A DNA stretch of 64,000 nt, taken from contig NC_080543.1 in assembly GCF_028640845.1 (NCBI RefSeq), positions 1,124,667 to 1,188,666 of the forward strand. Reading direction: 5' to 3'. This stretch comes from Ahaetulla prasina (lineage: Eukaryota > Chordata > Lepidosauria > Squamata > Colubridae). Position numbers and translations under genes: made by a program. Below the pieces are notes generated by a model that did not search any database, was not told the origin of the DNA, and saw nothing but the letters and a program-made list of their open reading frames with translations. Every line of letters begins with the position of its first letter. Positions within the stretch are counted from its first letter, which is position 1. Of this stretch, positions 40,201 to 50,781 are shown in pieces.

Positions 40201-42019
40201 CTGTTTTCTTGTGGAATTGTCTTTCCCTTATCCAGGGGTGTTGTGTAGGTTGCACAGTGCAGGGCTGTTGTGCAGCAGACAAAAAATGCAGACCACAGCT
40301 CAATTGTGTTTGTTCCTGTCGAGGCTTGTGAGTTTCCTCAACGGCTGTGTGAAGTCTGGTGTAGGTGTGCTAAAGACCAGCTTTGGCATCAGGGCTCATC
40401 TGAGCTTCGTTAGAGTGACCCTTTAATGCAGGGCTTATATTTTTAATTTATTTCCATGTTTACTTGTAAGGTTTAACCTGTCCTGTTTTTAATCTGTGCT
40501 CTTATTCATGTATTGATGTGATCTTAAGATAGAATTCTTCATTGAATAGAATTCTTTATTTGTGTGTGATTAAACACAGGAGGAATTTCTCTCCAGTGCA
40601 GAAGCTCTCAGTGTACATGCAAAGCAACAAAGTAGTAGTAATAATAATGATGATGATGATGATGATGATGATGATATCAATAAGAGAAGGCAGTGGAACA
40701 GATGAGAAGGATAAAAAATAAGACAGCCACTCAACATGGTTGAATATCCTTGGGCATAAGACAGTACTGTGGAAATTAGGTGTTTAGCAGAGTGATGGCC
40801 TGGGGGAGAAACTATCCCCGTGTGTGCAATGCCCTATAGTGGGTCCAGAGGGGAGAAATTGAAACAGTTTGTGTCCAGGATGTGAGGGGTCTGCAGATAT
40901 TTTCTCAGCCTCTTTTTTGGCTCGTGCAGCGTACAAGTCGTCAGTGGAAGGCAGGCTGGTTGCAATGATAGAGTAAACTGCCCAGTCACTAAATTGAGAT
41001 AGGCAGTGCAGAAATTCAATCAATAATTAAAAAAAAAAAAGACATTCCTCCTTGGTTGCCCAGGCTAAAAACGCCTTTGTGCCAGATTTTCTCTCCCTGG
41101 CTTCCTGCAGAGAGGCTGCTGGGATTTCTTGCTCTGTCTGGTTTGAGCCGAGCTTTCTACCAGCTCTCAACAGCCCCGAGAGAGACTCATCCTGTTGCTT
41201 TTCTGCCTTCCAGAATATCCCGGAGATTCCCGAGGACTTGAAGCAGCTCTACAAGACGGTGTGGGAGATCTCGCAGAAGACCATCCTGAAGATGGCAGCT
41301 GACCGAGGGGCCTTCATCGACCAGAGCCAGTCTCTCAACATCCACATTGCGGAGCCCAACTACGGCAAGCTGACCAGTATGCACTTCTACGGCTGGAAAC
41401 AGGTGAGCGGGGAGGGCAGATTCTTAGGGCACCTCCTGTAGCTAACTGCCCCCCTCTGAACAGGCATCTCCACCAACTGTATAACAGCATTGATGCTGTT
41501 CCCTAGTTGGGTCATGAAACATCTGCAAGAAAGTAACCCGGCTCAGAGAGGAAGAGCAACTAGCTGAACCTGGGCACCATCAGGCCTGCTCTCATGCCTA
41601 AGGCGGGACTAGAACTCCCAGTCTCCTCCTGATTGGCTCAAAGTCACTAAACCAGCTTTCGTGCCTAAGACAGGACTAGAACTCCTAGTCTCCTGATGAT
41701 GAGTCCAAAATCGCCCAGCTGGCTTTCGTGCCTAAGGCAGGACTAAAACTCACGGCCTCCTGCTTTCTAGCCTGGATGCCTCCATCTGAGGCCGAGGCCT
41801 TGGGTCTTTGAGCTGGTGTGCACTTGCCTCCCACAGGGCCTGAAGACGGGGATGTACTACCTGCGGACCAAGCCGGCGGCCAACCCCATCCAGTTCACCC
41901 TCAACAAGGAGAAGCTGAAGGAGAAGACCTCCAAGGAAGAGGAGGAGAAGGAGAGGAACACGGCGGCCATGGTCTGCTCCCTGGAGAACCGGGATGAGTG
42001 CCTGATGTGTGGGTCTTAA
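25196..42019 (+). CDS. RRM1: RRM1, ribonucleotide reductase large (catalytic) subunit, complete, 19 exons
   Basis: Class I ribonucleotide reductase alpha subunit; it reduces ribonucleoside diphosphates to deoxy forms in the cytosol with RRM2 or RRM2B. Exons: 25196-25214, 26332-26420, 27214-27391, 27985-28085, 28894-28953, 29952-29991, 32245-32407, 33483-33624, 33781-33864, 34531-34692, 35474-35553, 36460-36661, 37263-37412, 38210-38431, 38955-39031, 39163-39298, 39927-40022, 41214-41402, 41837-42019. Total 2373 nt, 790 residues (human 792); all phases agree. The N terminus holds the ATP-cone (start [18 protein letters not shown]). Active-site residues fall at the human positions: C218 (first codon of exon 8), N427/C429/E431 in NLCTEI, C444 and Y737-Y738. 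The C-terminal redox pair is in ECLMCGS (C785, C788). A two-residue deletion before the Glu-rich KEEEEKERN linker explains the shift. Confidence 0.98.
26555..26578. repeat. Poly-C/poly-A run, likely tail of a small insertion
   Basis: An AAATAAATAAATAAA-like stretch is followed by a run of C, then A, between 26534 and 26578 in RRM1 intron 2. The homopolymers may also be poorly resolved in the assembly. Confidence 0.4.
26850..26975 (-). repeat. Imperfect tetranucleotide microsatellite (TAGG/TAGA/CAGG)
   Basis: GATAGGTAGGTAGGCAGGCAGG followed by interrupted AATAGA/GATAGA units, in RRM1 intron 2. The right flank joins a family A fragment near 26985. Confidence 0.85.
30443..30975 (+). repeat. Family A element split by an L2-type LINE tail
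   Basis: Bases 30443-30650 hold the left half (GTAGTCCTTGGCTTAGGACC onward) and 30865-30975 the right half (GGGGATGCTACAACGGTCAT onward). Between them 30652-30860 is a LINE 3' tail with the ACCGCCCT...AGGGCGGT hairpin and AATAAATA repeats. The LINE inserted after the family A element. It is in RRM1 intron 6. Confidence 0.75.
31012..31405 (-). repeat. CR1-type LINE 3' end, reverse
   Basis: On the minus strand it encodes fragments of the CR1 ORF2 end ([20 protein letters not shown], then [20 protein letters not shown] in broken frame) followed by the 3' end. Other CR1 3' ends are at 20660-20755 (-), 22325-22390 (-), 23168-23322 (+), 29193-29385 (-), 34035-34465 (+), 42800-43245 (+), 46060-46495 (+), 48128-48440 (-), 48465-48975 (+), 51345-51625 (-) and 51690-51770 (+). 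Confidence 0.8.
32700..32935 (-). repeat. Sauria-type SINE, reverse
   Basis: Read on the minus strand it starts with GAGCCCTGGTGGCCCAGGGG (degenerate A box) and has AAATGAGGACCCAGATTGTT and a 3' end near GACTTATATACAG-type sequence (plus strand). In RRM1 intron 7. Confidence 0.75.
33030..33420 (-). repeat. CR1/L3-type LINE 3' end
   Basis: The plus strand carries TTTATTTGGCCAAGTGTGG, ACAAGGAATTTGTCTCCGG and GCTCTCAGTGTATTTG, then ACACTGTCCCTGTGTCTAGT. It is the same element as 40530-41030, 50780-50895 and 51106-51260. The 40784-41023 copy still reads on the minus strand as [20 protein letters not shown] and then [16 protein letters not shown], a LINE ORF2 C terminus. It ends only about 60 bases before RRM1 exon 8. 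Confidence 0.7.
33483..33624 (+). CDS. RRM1: RRM1 exon 8, carries catalytic Cys218
   Basis: C completes the split Ser217, then TGC (Cys218), the substrate-reducing cysteine, in [20 protein letters not shown]. It continues with [20 protein letters not shown] and TGSYIAG. Phase 0 at the GTGTGT donor. Human has Ser in place of the Cys at FLLSMKD, a difference outside the active site. Confidence 0.95.
36460..36661 (+). CDS. RRM1: RRM1 exon 12, carries Asn427, Cys429 and Glu431
   Basis: It starts with C completing Ser373, then [20 protein letters not shown], and ends [19 protein letters not shown]427 and E431 are the substrate-binding/acid-base residues and C429 is the disulfide partner region. 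The donor GTGGGC is followed by a 170-base pyrimidine-rich tract (36662-36835). Confidence 0.95.
37725..37905. repeat. Inverted-repeat element (family D)
   Basis: The left arm CTTCTCATCCAAGAAGCTTC and TTCAGCTCTG is mirrored by the right arm CAGAGCTGAAGAAGCTTCC and GGAGAAGCGAAACGCCTTC, followed by AAGTCCAGTTGCCTCTTGGG. The same palindrome, about 220 bp, occurs at 56290-56515 with GGCAACTGGACTTA at its left end and AAGTCCAGTTGCCTCTTGG at its right end. A single arm is at 19005-19095. Superfamily unassigned. Confidence 0.75.
40530..41030 (-). repeat. CR1/L3-type LINE 3' end with (GAT)n microsatellite
   Basis: The minus strand reads a decayed ORF2 C terminus (40784-41023). In plus order this is preceded by GCTCTCAGTGTACATG and, at 40632-40676, a (TAG)n/(ATG)n run with nine GAT units. 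The element ends in an A-run at 41027. In RRM1 intron 17. Confidence 0.7.
41837..42019 (+). CDS. RRM1: RRM1 last coding exon with radical-path tyrosines and redox tail
   Basis: It starts [20 protein letters not shown], with Tyr737 and Tyr738 of the radical-transfer path. A charged linker with [20 protein letters not shown] follows, then the C-terminal ECLMCGS. TAA stop at 42017-42019. The linker is two residues shorter than in human. Confidence 0.95.
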   Translation, partial: GLKTGMYYLRTKPAANPIQFTLNKEKLKEKTSKEEEEKERNTAAMVCSLENRDECLMCGS

Positions 42020-42720
42020 GGAGACCCTGGGCCTCCTTCCACCTCCCCCAGCCCCCCCTCCCCAGCTAGGTTAGGAAGCTCTAGGTCACTCTGCAGGGCT
42101 GCCAGGCCATGGTGCTGTGCCTGCAGGGAATCGGGTAACCATCCTGCACTTGCCTTCCCTTGTAAAACGGCCAAGGTAGGATTTGGGGGATTAGGTCAAG
42201 GGGGAGGGGGAAGGGAAGAACTGGGGGTCCAACAGCTGTAGCCAGAATCTGTAAGTGCTCTTGAGTAGCTGTGTGAGGGGCTGTTCCTTATTCACCCCCA
42301 GGGAGGCAGGTTCAGCCGTGCCGAGCCTGAGCTGCCTTGACAATCACATCTTGTGCCTGACCTCCTTCCTCCATTTTGGGACCCCTTCTGAGGGTCTGCT
42401 GCCCCTTCCAGTCCGCCCTTTTCCATGTCTCCCTGGCTCCCTCTTTGGGGAAGAAATCAGTTCTTAGGACAATTTCTCCCTCTCTGCCTAGTCACAAATC
42501 CTTGGAAAACTTTGCTCCGTTAAGATCCCGACTGTACTCGGTTGCCAGGCTGGGCTGCTGGGATTGAACCAAAGGATGTTCTTTGACTTCACTGTGTAGT
42601 TTTCTAACATAATCCATGGCTTCCGTTTTGACTATTTATTGTATTCGGCTACTCTGCATGTAGACCTGAATCCTTGAGGCTTGTCGAATACATCAATAAA
42701 GACTCCAGTGGGAGGATTAA
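42020..42720 (+). other. RRM1: RRM1 3' UTR with poly(A) signal at 42695
   Basis: No repeat was seen up to the canonical AATAAA at 42695-42700, which is followed by a GT/T-rich stretch (GACCGTCTTTGAGACCTTTG). Cleavage is expected near 42715-42725. A CR1 fragment begins near 42800. Confidence 0.8.
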
Positions 42721-43903
42721 AGGACCGTCTTTGAGACCTTTGCGTACATTCGCTGGTAGATCACTTTGAATGCCCTTTTGGCAGAAGTCCTAGATGAACT
42801 AGCTGCCTCCCAATATTTGAGAAGAGAAGAGAAGAGGGGGCTCAGCCTATTCTCCAAAGCAGGCAGGACAAGAAGCAATGAATGGAAACTTACCAAGGCC
42901 AGAAACGACGTAGAACTAAGGAGAAATTTCTTGATAGTGAGAACAATCAGTGGAACAGCTTGTCTCCAGAAGTTGTGGGTGCTCTAACACTGAAGATTTG
43001 GAAGAAGAAACTGGTCAGCCATTTCCCCCGGAATGGTATAGGACAGAGGTATCCAGCCTTGGTCATTTTAAGGCTTGTGGACTTCAGCTCCCAGAATTCC
43101 CCAGCCAGCTCTGCTGGCTGGGCAATTCTGGGAGATGAAGTCCACAAGTCTTAAAGTTTCCAAGGTTGAACACTCTTGGTGTAGGGTCTCCAACTTGGGC
43201 AGGAGGTTGGACTAGAAGACCTCCAAGGTCCCTTCCAATTCTGTAACTGGTGCACAGGATTCAGTGGATCTTAAAAAGTCCAGTCTTGAGTTTGCTTTCA
43301 ACTTTGTTTAGGTTCAAATAGTCCGTATGAGAAGCAACAGAGGTTTTAGGGCCAGATGGTAAGTAACCACAGATCTCTGAAAGCAAAGAACAGGCTGCCC
43401 CTTGGACCCGGCCAGCCCTGGGGGAAGACGGGAGCTTCTGGGCAAGGACCTGCCGTCTCCCACACCACTGGAATCCTATTTGTCAGATCTGAGAAGAAAC
43501 GTACCTGAAAGAATATTCTTGAGCAGGAAGATGGAAAACAAAAGGCAAGGTGTTACAAAATAAAAGAGAGAAGAGGGCACTTATTTGACCCACGCGCTGA
43601 TGATGTTACCTTGTTTGGTAATGAAACGTCTGCAAGAAAACATCCAAGCTCAGAGAGCACTGAGGACCCCACTGTCCCCCCTCCCTCTCCTAGCACTGGG
43701 CATTGAGTTAGGCTGCAAGGAGCACAGAATTGTTTGAAATGAGAGGGGTGGCAAATAAATTTAATAGATGTCATTTCAGCAAATTACTGTTGCTCATTTT
43801 ATTCTGTTTCATCTTAATAGAAATACTTTGAGATATTTTTGGAGATATTTTAGAAACGGGTCAAAGTCCACTGTCCCTGTTGGGGAGGGTCATGGGTTGT
43901 TTG

Positions 43904-45475
43904 TCACCACACCAAAGAAAAACCACTGGTATGCAATTTTGGGTAACTCACCCAGATTTGGGAAGCCCAGAGAGTTTGTTTTTCTGGAAAAGTTTCAGGA
44001 GACTGGCTCTGATCTCTGGTTCTCACACCGTAGATCAAAGGGTGGAGGGTCCAGGGGAAGAGCAGGTAGGTTGCACTGATGAGGTTGTGGACATCCTGCG
44101 AGGCCGATTTGGCCAGTCGGAAGACGACGGATGAAGAGAGGCGAGAGGAGTATCTGATGGCAATCACGATCCAGTGGGTGCCACAAGTGTGGAAGACTTT
44201 GTGACGGACGTTGCCAGAGCTGATCTTCAGAGCCGTGTGGACAATACGGCTGTAGGAACCCAGGAGGAGGCTGAGGTCAAAGAGAAAGTCAAAGCACCTT
44301 ATGGTAATCCCTGCCCTCTTGTTCACGGAGATATTGCTGCAGGACAACCTCATGACGGCCGTGTATTCACAGGCAAAATGGCTGATGACACTTGAACGGC
44401 AGAACTGCACCTGGGAGGCCAAGGCCACCACTTGTCGTGTCCCACTCCTCCGCTGACGGCCGGGTCGGGGAAGTCCGTATCAAGCGTGCCTCTGCAGCTC
44501 TGCCAAAGTCCTATCAGAGTTCTTAGGGCAGGCAGGAGACCAGGAAGTGACTTCAGCAATCCAAGTTAGACTGCCTGACTCAGAGAATGCCAGAAAGCAG
44601 ATCCTTTATATAGGCCATGGGGTGTGGCTCCATGACTCAGCACTTATCCAGGCCTGCCCCTCCCTTCTTTTTGCTGACGTCGCCTCTCAATTCTCCGGAA
44701 GCAAGGATCTCGCCAGCCTCCAGCTGTTGGTAATCTGAGCTCATGACTGGCTTCACATTCTTCAGGCTCACATGCTGTGGGGGAGGGGTTTAGTTGCTCC
44801 GTTTGCCTGGGCATGGTGCCAGGACTGGGGGCTGAAGGCACGTCAGGCCCTTCGTCTTGCTCGGCCTGTCCGGGCATGGTGCCAGGGCTGGAGGCTGGAG
44901 GCATGCCAGGACATTCTTCCGAACTATCAGCGTCCGGCAGGAGATAAGAGGGGCCCGGCTGCGGCAGGGGGAGCGAGCGAGACACAACACCACTGGTCCA
45001 ACAGTACCAAGACTTCTCAGCAAGGAGAGGAGCATCAAGAATCTGAGGACTTTGATGGTCATGAGTTCTGCATAGCGCAGCGGGTGGCAAATGGCCAGGA
45101 ACCGATCTAGAGCCATCATCAGAAGAACGTTGCAGTCTAGGAGGATCGTGAAGTAAAGGAAGAACATTTGCTCCCGGTCAGGGAGATGTGGCTGGCAGGG
45201 AGCACCAGGCTGAAGAGCATTCTGGGGAAAATGGCAAAAGTCCCAAAGAGGTTGATCGTCAAGAGCAAGGCGATGAGCAGGCACATGGGAGAGTGGAGGC
45301 TCTCCTCCGTCTTCACCGTGTAGATCACGATGCAGTTGGTGGCCACAATGAAGAGAAACAGGCAGAAGAAAGGAATGGCGAGGAAGGGCCGGAGCTCCTG
45401 GAGACCTGGGAATGGGACGAGGGTGAATTCCACGTAGGACACGTTGGCTGTGCTCTTCTGCATCTCTGCTCCCAT
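43904..45475 (-). pseudogene. Class I (OR52-like) olfactory receptor pseudogene, split by a solo LTR
   Basis: Seven-membrane-segment odorant receptor remains. The start is at 45475 (MGAEMQKSTANVSYVEFTLV). It continues with SLHSPMCLLIALLLTINLFG (TM2), then a frameshift near 45180, then MFFLYFTILLDCNVLLMMAL and DRFLAICHPLRY (TM3, DRY-type motif). The frame stops at a 557-bp LTR (44433-44989) and resumes with SQVQFCRSSVISHFACEY (loop 2). It goes on through SLLLGSYSRIVH (TM5) and HTCGTHWIVIAIRYSS (TM6) to LISATYLLFPWTLHPLIYG (TM7, NPxxY changed to HPLIY). The C terminus runs into unrelated sequence. The family and the position next to RRM1 fit the class I cluster of human 11p15.4. Confidence 0.9.
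44433..44989 (+). mobile_element. Solo LTR inserted in the olfactory receptor pseudogene
   Basis: It begins TGTCGTGTCCCACTCCTCC and ends GAGACACAACA, with a perfect 5-bp duplication CCACT at 428-432 and 990-994 (of 44 kb). A TATA-like CTTTATATAGG lies near 44603. Its length is 557 bp. It contains two related segments of the GGCATGGTGCCAGG type (near 44810 and 44873). No internal coding region remains, so it is a recombination product. It has the same family and orientation as 1220-2524. Confidence 0.9.
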
Positions 45476-46059
45476 AGCTGGCAGGTTGATGGACCTCAGA
45501 TGGATGATGTGTCTTGAGTCTGAAAAGAACCGTTGCCTTTTGGTCAATCCCAAGTTGGGTAAAGCCTTGCAGAACAAGGACCTGAAGTGATCCCACAGTC
45601 CTCCGCCGCCGCCGCCTCCTCCTCCTCTCCATAAACCCAAACTCCCTTCTAGCACTGATCCACCAAGTGGATTATGAAAACCACCAAGCTCAGCCAGCAC
45701 CAAGGACCCTAATAAGGACTTGATCAGTATTCCGAGATTGAATATATCTTGGAAAATATCTCTGATTGTGAGGGCTGCCTGCAACTTTTCCTAAATACCA
45801 TTCTATGGATTCCTTCTCTGAGCAGAAATTTGGACTTATCTGGATTGTTACGTGAGGAAGTCCCTTACCTGCTAAGAAAACAAGGGATAGCTGAGAAAGG
45901 ATAATGGAGAATATATGAACCCTTAATGCAGGATGGAAACTGCATTGAGTCAAATGAGGTCAGGACTTCAGTGGAAGGAAGAGAAAAGGTGTTGAGACTC
46001 CAGAAAGGTGAGCCGAGATGAGCCACAAGGGCCATCAGGGATCTGGAGGCTAAACCGCA

Positions 46060-46495
46060 GGATAAACAATTGAGGAAACGGAATTCTAATGAAGAAAAGG
46101 ACTGGGGGGGGGACATGTTAGCAGTCTACTAGTACAGGATGGTCTGTCACAGAGAAGAGGGGCTCAGCCTATTCCCCAAAGAGCCTGAAGGCAGGACAAG
46201 AAACAGGATGGAAACTAATCAAGAGGAGAAGCAACCTGGAATTAAGGGGAAATTTCCTGACAGAACAATCAACCAGTGGAACAGTTTCCCTCCAGAAGTT
46301 ATGAGTGCACCAATACTGGGGGCTTTTAAGAAGGGATTGGACAACCTATTGTCTGAATTTTTTTGTTTGTTTGTTTACATTTATACCCCGCCCTTCTCCG
46401 AAGACTCAGGGCGGCTTACAATGTATGGTGTAGGGTCTCCTGCTTGAGCAGGGGGTTGGACTAGAAGAACTCCAAGGTCCCTTCCAACTCTGTTA
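46060..46495 (+). repeat. CR1 3' end with a reverse tail insertion
   Basis: 46140-46355 encodes a broken CR1 ORF2 end (INQWNSFPPEVMSAP, then LGAFKKGLDNLLSE). A T-rich stretch with TACATTTATACCCCGCCCTT and ACTCAGGGCGGCTTAC follows, then the CR1 3' end from 46430. The insert enters the CR1 at the same base (after CTGAA) as the one at 189. Confidence 0.7.
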
Positions 46496-46996
46496 TCTCT
46501 TTAGTCATTACGTTCCAGATTTTTTAAAAATAAAAGGCTTGGTCTGTGTGGGGGTTGGTTCCTTTTGGTCTCCTGGAATTGCAGTGTTCAGCATTTGCTC
46601 AGGTAACTGGGGCTGGGCCACTTCAAGAAATGGGCCCAGGGAAGCCAGCTAGATAGGGCGGAAATGCCCCTCAAAGAATAAATCTTAGAGAACCGGATGC
46701 CTACAAGAAGGATTCTTGGCCAGCAGCCTCCCCTCCCTGCCAGTTTCCCCCATTCAGGTCCTGAAACCTCCCAGCGAACACTTAGCATCTACTCACCAAG
46801 GTCCGAGAGAGGCCGAGCCACGCCAACTGCCTTCCTTCTGCCTAAGCTCCAATGCCTGAAGTCTTCTCTTGGATCATCAGCACCAGGAGCTGCCTTGCCA
46901 AGCCTGAGGGCCTCTCCAGTCTGAACCTGGAGCTCCATGGGGCTGTGATGGCCAGCAGGAGGAAGGCAGCAGAACCCCCACCCCCACGTCTTAGGG

Positions 46997-47082
46997 CAGG
47001 GGTCTCCAACCTTGGTCCCTTCTGAGGGACTCTGGGGATTGAAGTCCGCAAGTCTTGAAGGGACCAAGGTTGGAGACCCCTG
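46997..47082. mobile_element. 86-bp hAT-like mini-element with perfect ends
   Basis: The ends are a 26-bp perfect inverted repeat beginning CAGGGGTCTCCAACCTTGG. The flanks are TCTTAGGG (46989-46996) and TCTTAGAG (47083-47090), an 8-bp duplication with one mismatch. The CAGGGG start and 8-bp duplication are the hAT pattern. There is no coding capacity. It is the cleanest member of family B. Confidence 0.85.
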
Positions 47083-47589
47083 TCTTAGAGCCCCTTTCCC
47101 CAGAGGGACACCTGTGGTGGGGAGGGGAGCCCTCTTTGCATTTTGCGATGGTCTTCTAAGAGGCCTTTCACTGGAGCTGGCTCTCAGGTCAACACGAAAA
47201 GCCTGCAGGTAGAATAACTTTGGTATATCGGTAGTCCTCGACTTACAACCATTCATTTAGTGATCGTTCAAAGTTACAACAGCACTTTAAAAAGTGACTT
47301 ATGACCGTTGCAGCAGCATCCTGGTCACGTGATCAAAATTCAGAGGCCTGGCAACTGGCTCATACATACGACGGTTGGAGTGTCCCGGGGTCACATGACT
47401 ATCTGGCAAGCAAAGTTAATGAGGAAGCCAGACTCGCGTAACAACCATGTAATTAGCTTAAGAACGGCGGTGATTCACTTAGCAACTGTGGGCAGAAAGG
47501 TCATAAATTGGAGCAAAACTCACTGAAGACTCATCTAGCTTAGCAAGGGAACTTTTGGGCTCAATTGCGGTCATCAGTCGAGGACTCTC

Positions 47590-48125
47590 TGTATCTAGTT
47601 CCTTACAGAGGGAGACTCTTCCTCCCTAGGTGGGCCTGGCACACAGGACGGGGCCTGACTTCACTCCTGCAGGCAGAGTTTCTGGAAGGGCAACCAACTC
47701 TGGTTTCCCCCTGTGGCTTCCCTTGTTTAAACTCCCATCCCTGGACAAAGCAAAGAGCCTTCCCCCCTCCCGAGAGCCACACGGAGCCCAGAGGCCTATT
47801 AGCTGTAATGAGATGGACGATCCCGCAGAGCCGCCCAGGGCTGGCGCAACAATTGCCACCGTTGCCACCATCCCTGAGGCCCACTGGTCCAGCCTCTCCT
47901 TTGGGCCCTAATTTGTTGGAGAAAACTTTTCTGGATGTCTTTCAACTTTGTTGTCTCCCTGGTGCCTTCCTCGCTGCCTGCCTCCCAGGTGGCCGCTCCC
48001 CCCCCCCTCTCTGACTTCTGTTCGGAGTCTGTGGTAATGAGGGCTCCTGAGGTGGGACCTATGCGGAAAGCAGGACGGGCCATCTTTTCTGGGAGGAAAT
48101 TCAAGGTCTGTTATGGGCATGTGTG
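47590..48125. other. Intergenic, no recognised feature
   Basis: Between a reverse family A element and a reverse CR1. Several open frames exist on both strands but none shows homology I recognise or splice support. A C-run lies at 47999-48008. Confidence 0.5.
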
Positions 48126-48989
48126 GAAAACAGAATAACAGAACTGGAAGGGACCTTGGAGGTCTTCTAGTCTGACCTCTTGCTCAAGCAGCAGCCCTTA
48201 TGCCATTTCAGTCTAATAGCTGCCCAATCTCTTCTTCAAAACCTCCAGTGAGGGAGCACTCACAATTTCTTGTGGCAAGCCCTTCCATTGGTTAATTGTT
48301 CTCACTGTCAGAAAATTTCTCCTTAATGCTAAATTGGTTCTCTCCTTGCTTAGTTTCCATCCATTGCTTCTTGTCCTGCCCTCTGCTGCTTTGGACCATA
48401 AGTTGACCTCTTTTTTGGGGTAGTCCCTTAAAAAAAACCAACATAAAAGCAAATAAACCTAGACCCAACCTAGAATTAAGAAGAAATTTCTTGACAGTAA
48501 GAACTCATCAGTGGAATGGAAGTTGCCTCCAGATGTTGTGGAGGCAAATGAAATTCCATCGCAGGAAGTTAACAACTGCAGCAAAAATGTTGTAAGGTCA
48601 GTTTCGTCACCTGGGGACCTGCTTAATGACCACAATGACTTCCAGCTGTAATTCTGCCCTCAGTCATGGTCATAGGATCCTGCTTGCTAAAAAAAACCCC
48701 GATGTGGTCTCCTTTCTTGCACTTAATCCAGTTACTCATTCATTTTCTGGGCTGTTATTCCACATAAAATCAACCTAGGTTAAGAGTAAGACAAGTTTAA
48801 GGAAAAACTTCCTAACCGTGAGGACAATTAACCAGTGGAACAGGAGTTGCCTTCAGAAATCGTGGGCACTCCATCACTGGAGGTTTTTAAGACAGCCACT
48901 GGTCTGAAATGGTATAGAGTCTCCTGCTTAAGCAGGGGGTTGGACTAGAAGACCTCCAAGGTCTCTTCCAGCTATTCTAACATTCATTT

Positions 48990-50065
48990 TCATTTATTAG
49001 ATTTTTATACCGCCCTTCTCCCGAAGGACTCAGGGCGGTTCACAGCCAAATAAAACAATAAAAAGTGCACAATAAAACAATAATTAAAAAACTTATTAAA
49101 TATAAGGCCAAATTAAAATCCATATAAAACCATAAAACCCCATAAAATTTAAATCCAAATATTAAAAACTACTAAAAATTTCTATGCCAGTCCTGCGCGA
49201 ATAAATAGGTATGTCTTCAACTCGCGGCGGAAGGTCCGAAGGTCAGGCAGTTGACGGAGTCCTGGGGGAAGTTCATTCCAGAGGGTGGGAGCCCCCACAG
49301 AGAAGGCCCTTCCCCTGGGGGCTGCCAGCCGACATTGCTTGGCGGACGGCACCCTGAGGAGTCCCTCTCTGAGAGCGCACGGGTCGGTGAGAGGTATTTG
49401 GTGGCAGCAGGCAATCCCGTAAGTAACCCGGCCCTAAGCCATGGAGCGCTTTAAAGGTAGTAACCAATACCTTGAAGCGCACCCGAAAGAGCACAGGTAG
49501 CCAGTGCAGCCTGTGCAGGAGTGGTGTCACATGGGAGCCACGAGGGGCTCCCTCTATCACCCGCGCAGCCGCATTCTGGACCAACTGGAGCCTCCGGATG
49601 CTCTTCAAGGGGAGCCCCATGTAGAGAGCATTGCAGTAATCCAAGCGAGAGGTCACGAGAGCATGAGTGACCGTGCATAGGGCATCCCGGTCTAGAAAGG
49701 GGTGCAACTGGCGGACCAGGCGGACCTGGTAAAAAGCTCTCCTGGAGACGGCCGTCAAGTGATCTTCAAAGAACAGCCGTTCATCCAGGAGGACACCCAA
49801 GTTGTGCACCCTCTCCATCGGGGCCAGTGACTCGCCCCCAACAGCCAGCCGCGGACTCAGCTGACTGTACAGGGGTGCCGGCATCCACAGCTGCTCCGTC
49901 TGGGAGGGGTTGAGCTTGAGCCTGTTTCTCCCCCATCCAGACCCGCAGGGCCTCCAAACACCGGGACAGCACTTCGATAGCTTCATTGGGGTGGCCTGGG
50001 GTGGAGAAGTACATAAGGTGTATGTGTATTGTAGGAACACAGCCAATATATCTGTTTGAAAATGC
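48990..50065 (-). mobile_element. L2/CR1-clade LINE, 5'-truncated, long copy
   Basis: The minus strand 50121-49273 is open across most of the RT C-terminal region (LKLNPSQTEQLW, LGVLLDERLFFEDHL, VTHALVTSRLDYCNALYMGL, LQLVQNAAARVIEG, HRLHWLPVLFRVRFKVLVTT). The 3' tail reaches ACCGCCCT...AGGGCGGT at 49009-49039. One frame shift separates LNPSQTEQ from the upstream part. A family A element abuts it at 50083. Confidence 0.85.
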
Positions 50066-50709
50066 TCAGGTATAAATATTCGACAGGTAGTCCTCAATTT
50101 ACAAACCACAAATGAGCCCAAAATTTATGTTGCTAAATGAGACATTTGTTAAGTGAGTCTAGCCTCATTTTATGGCCTTTCCTGCTAGACTTGTTCACTG
50201 AATCACTGCAGCCGTTAATTGAATCTGACTTCCCTATTGCTTGTCACAAAAGGGGATCACGTGACCCTGGGACACGGCAACCGTCATAAATGTGAGTTAC
50301 TTGTCAAGCATCTGAATATAAATCACGTGGCTGTTGCGATGGTCATAAATGTGAAACATGGTCATAAATCACTTTTTTCAGTGATGTAATTCAAACAGTC
50401 ACTAAGTGATCTGTTGTAAATCGAGGACTACCTGTACATGCAGCTAAATCACACAGGTATGAAAAATGACCTTACCACATGAAAATCTCACCTGGCAGAT
50501 CCATTTATCCATGGTTAAGAAACAATTCAAACAAAGCCCACGAGGTGGCAGTGTGGCTTCATTTACTCAGGTTTCAGAGCAAAATGTGGAAGCTGGAAAG
50601 CCTTTTTGGCTTTAAATTTCATGGCTTTAATGCCTCCGTTTCCCATCAGCTATTTACCCCCTCCCACATTTTTTTAAATTAAGGCTTGCAAGTCTTCATA
50701 ATAAATCTT

Positions 50710-50781
50710 AGAATAGAATAGAATAGAATAGAATAGAATAGAATAGAATAGAATAGAATAGAATAGAATAATAGAATAGAA
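50710..50781 (+). repeat. (GAATA)n pentanucleotide microsatellite at a LINE 3' end
   Basis: About 13 GAATA units, then ATTTTTTATTGGCCGAGTGT, the 3' end of the CR1/L3-type LINE. A second LINE end with three GAATA units starts at 51106. Microsatellites seeded by this LINE are a known feature of snake genomes. Confidence 0.9.

Noticed and set aside
44427..44995. The olfactory receptor gap as a spliced intron
   Set aside because: Receptor coding regions are intronless, and the insert has TG...CA ends with a 5-bp duplication and a match to another LTR.
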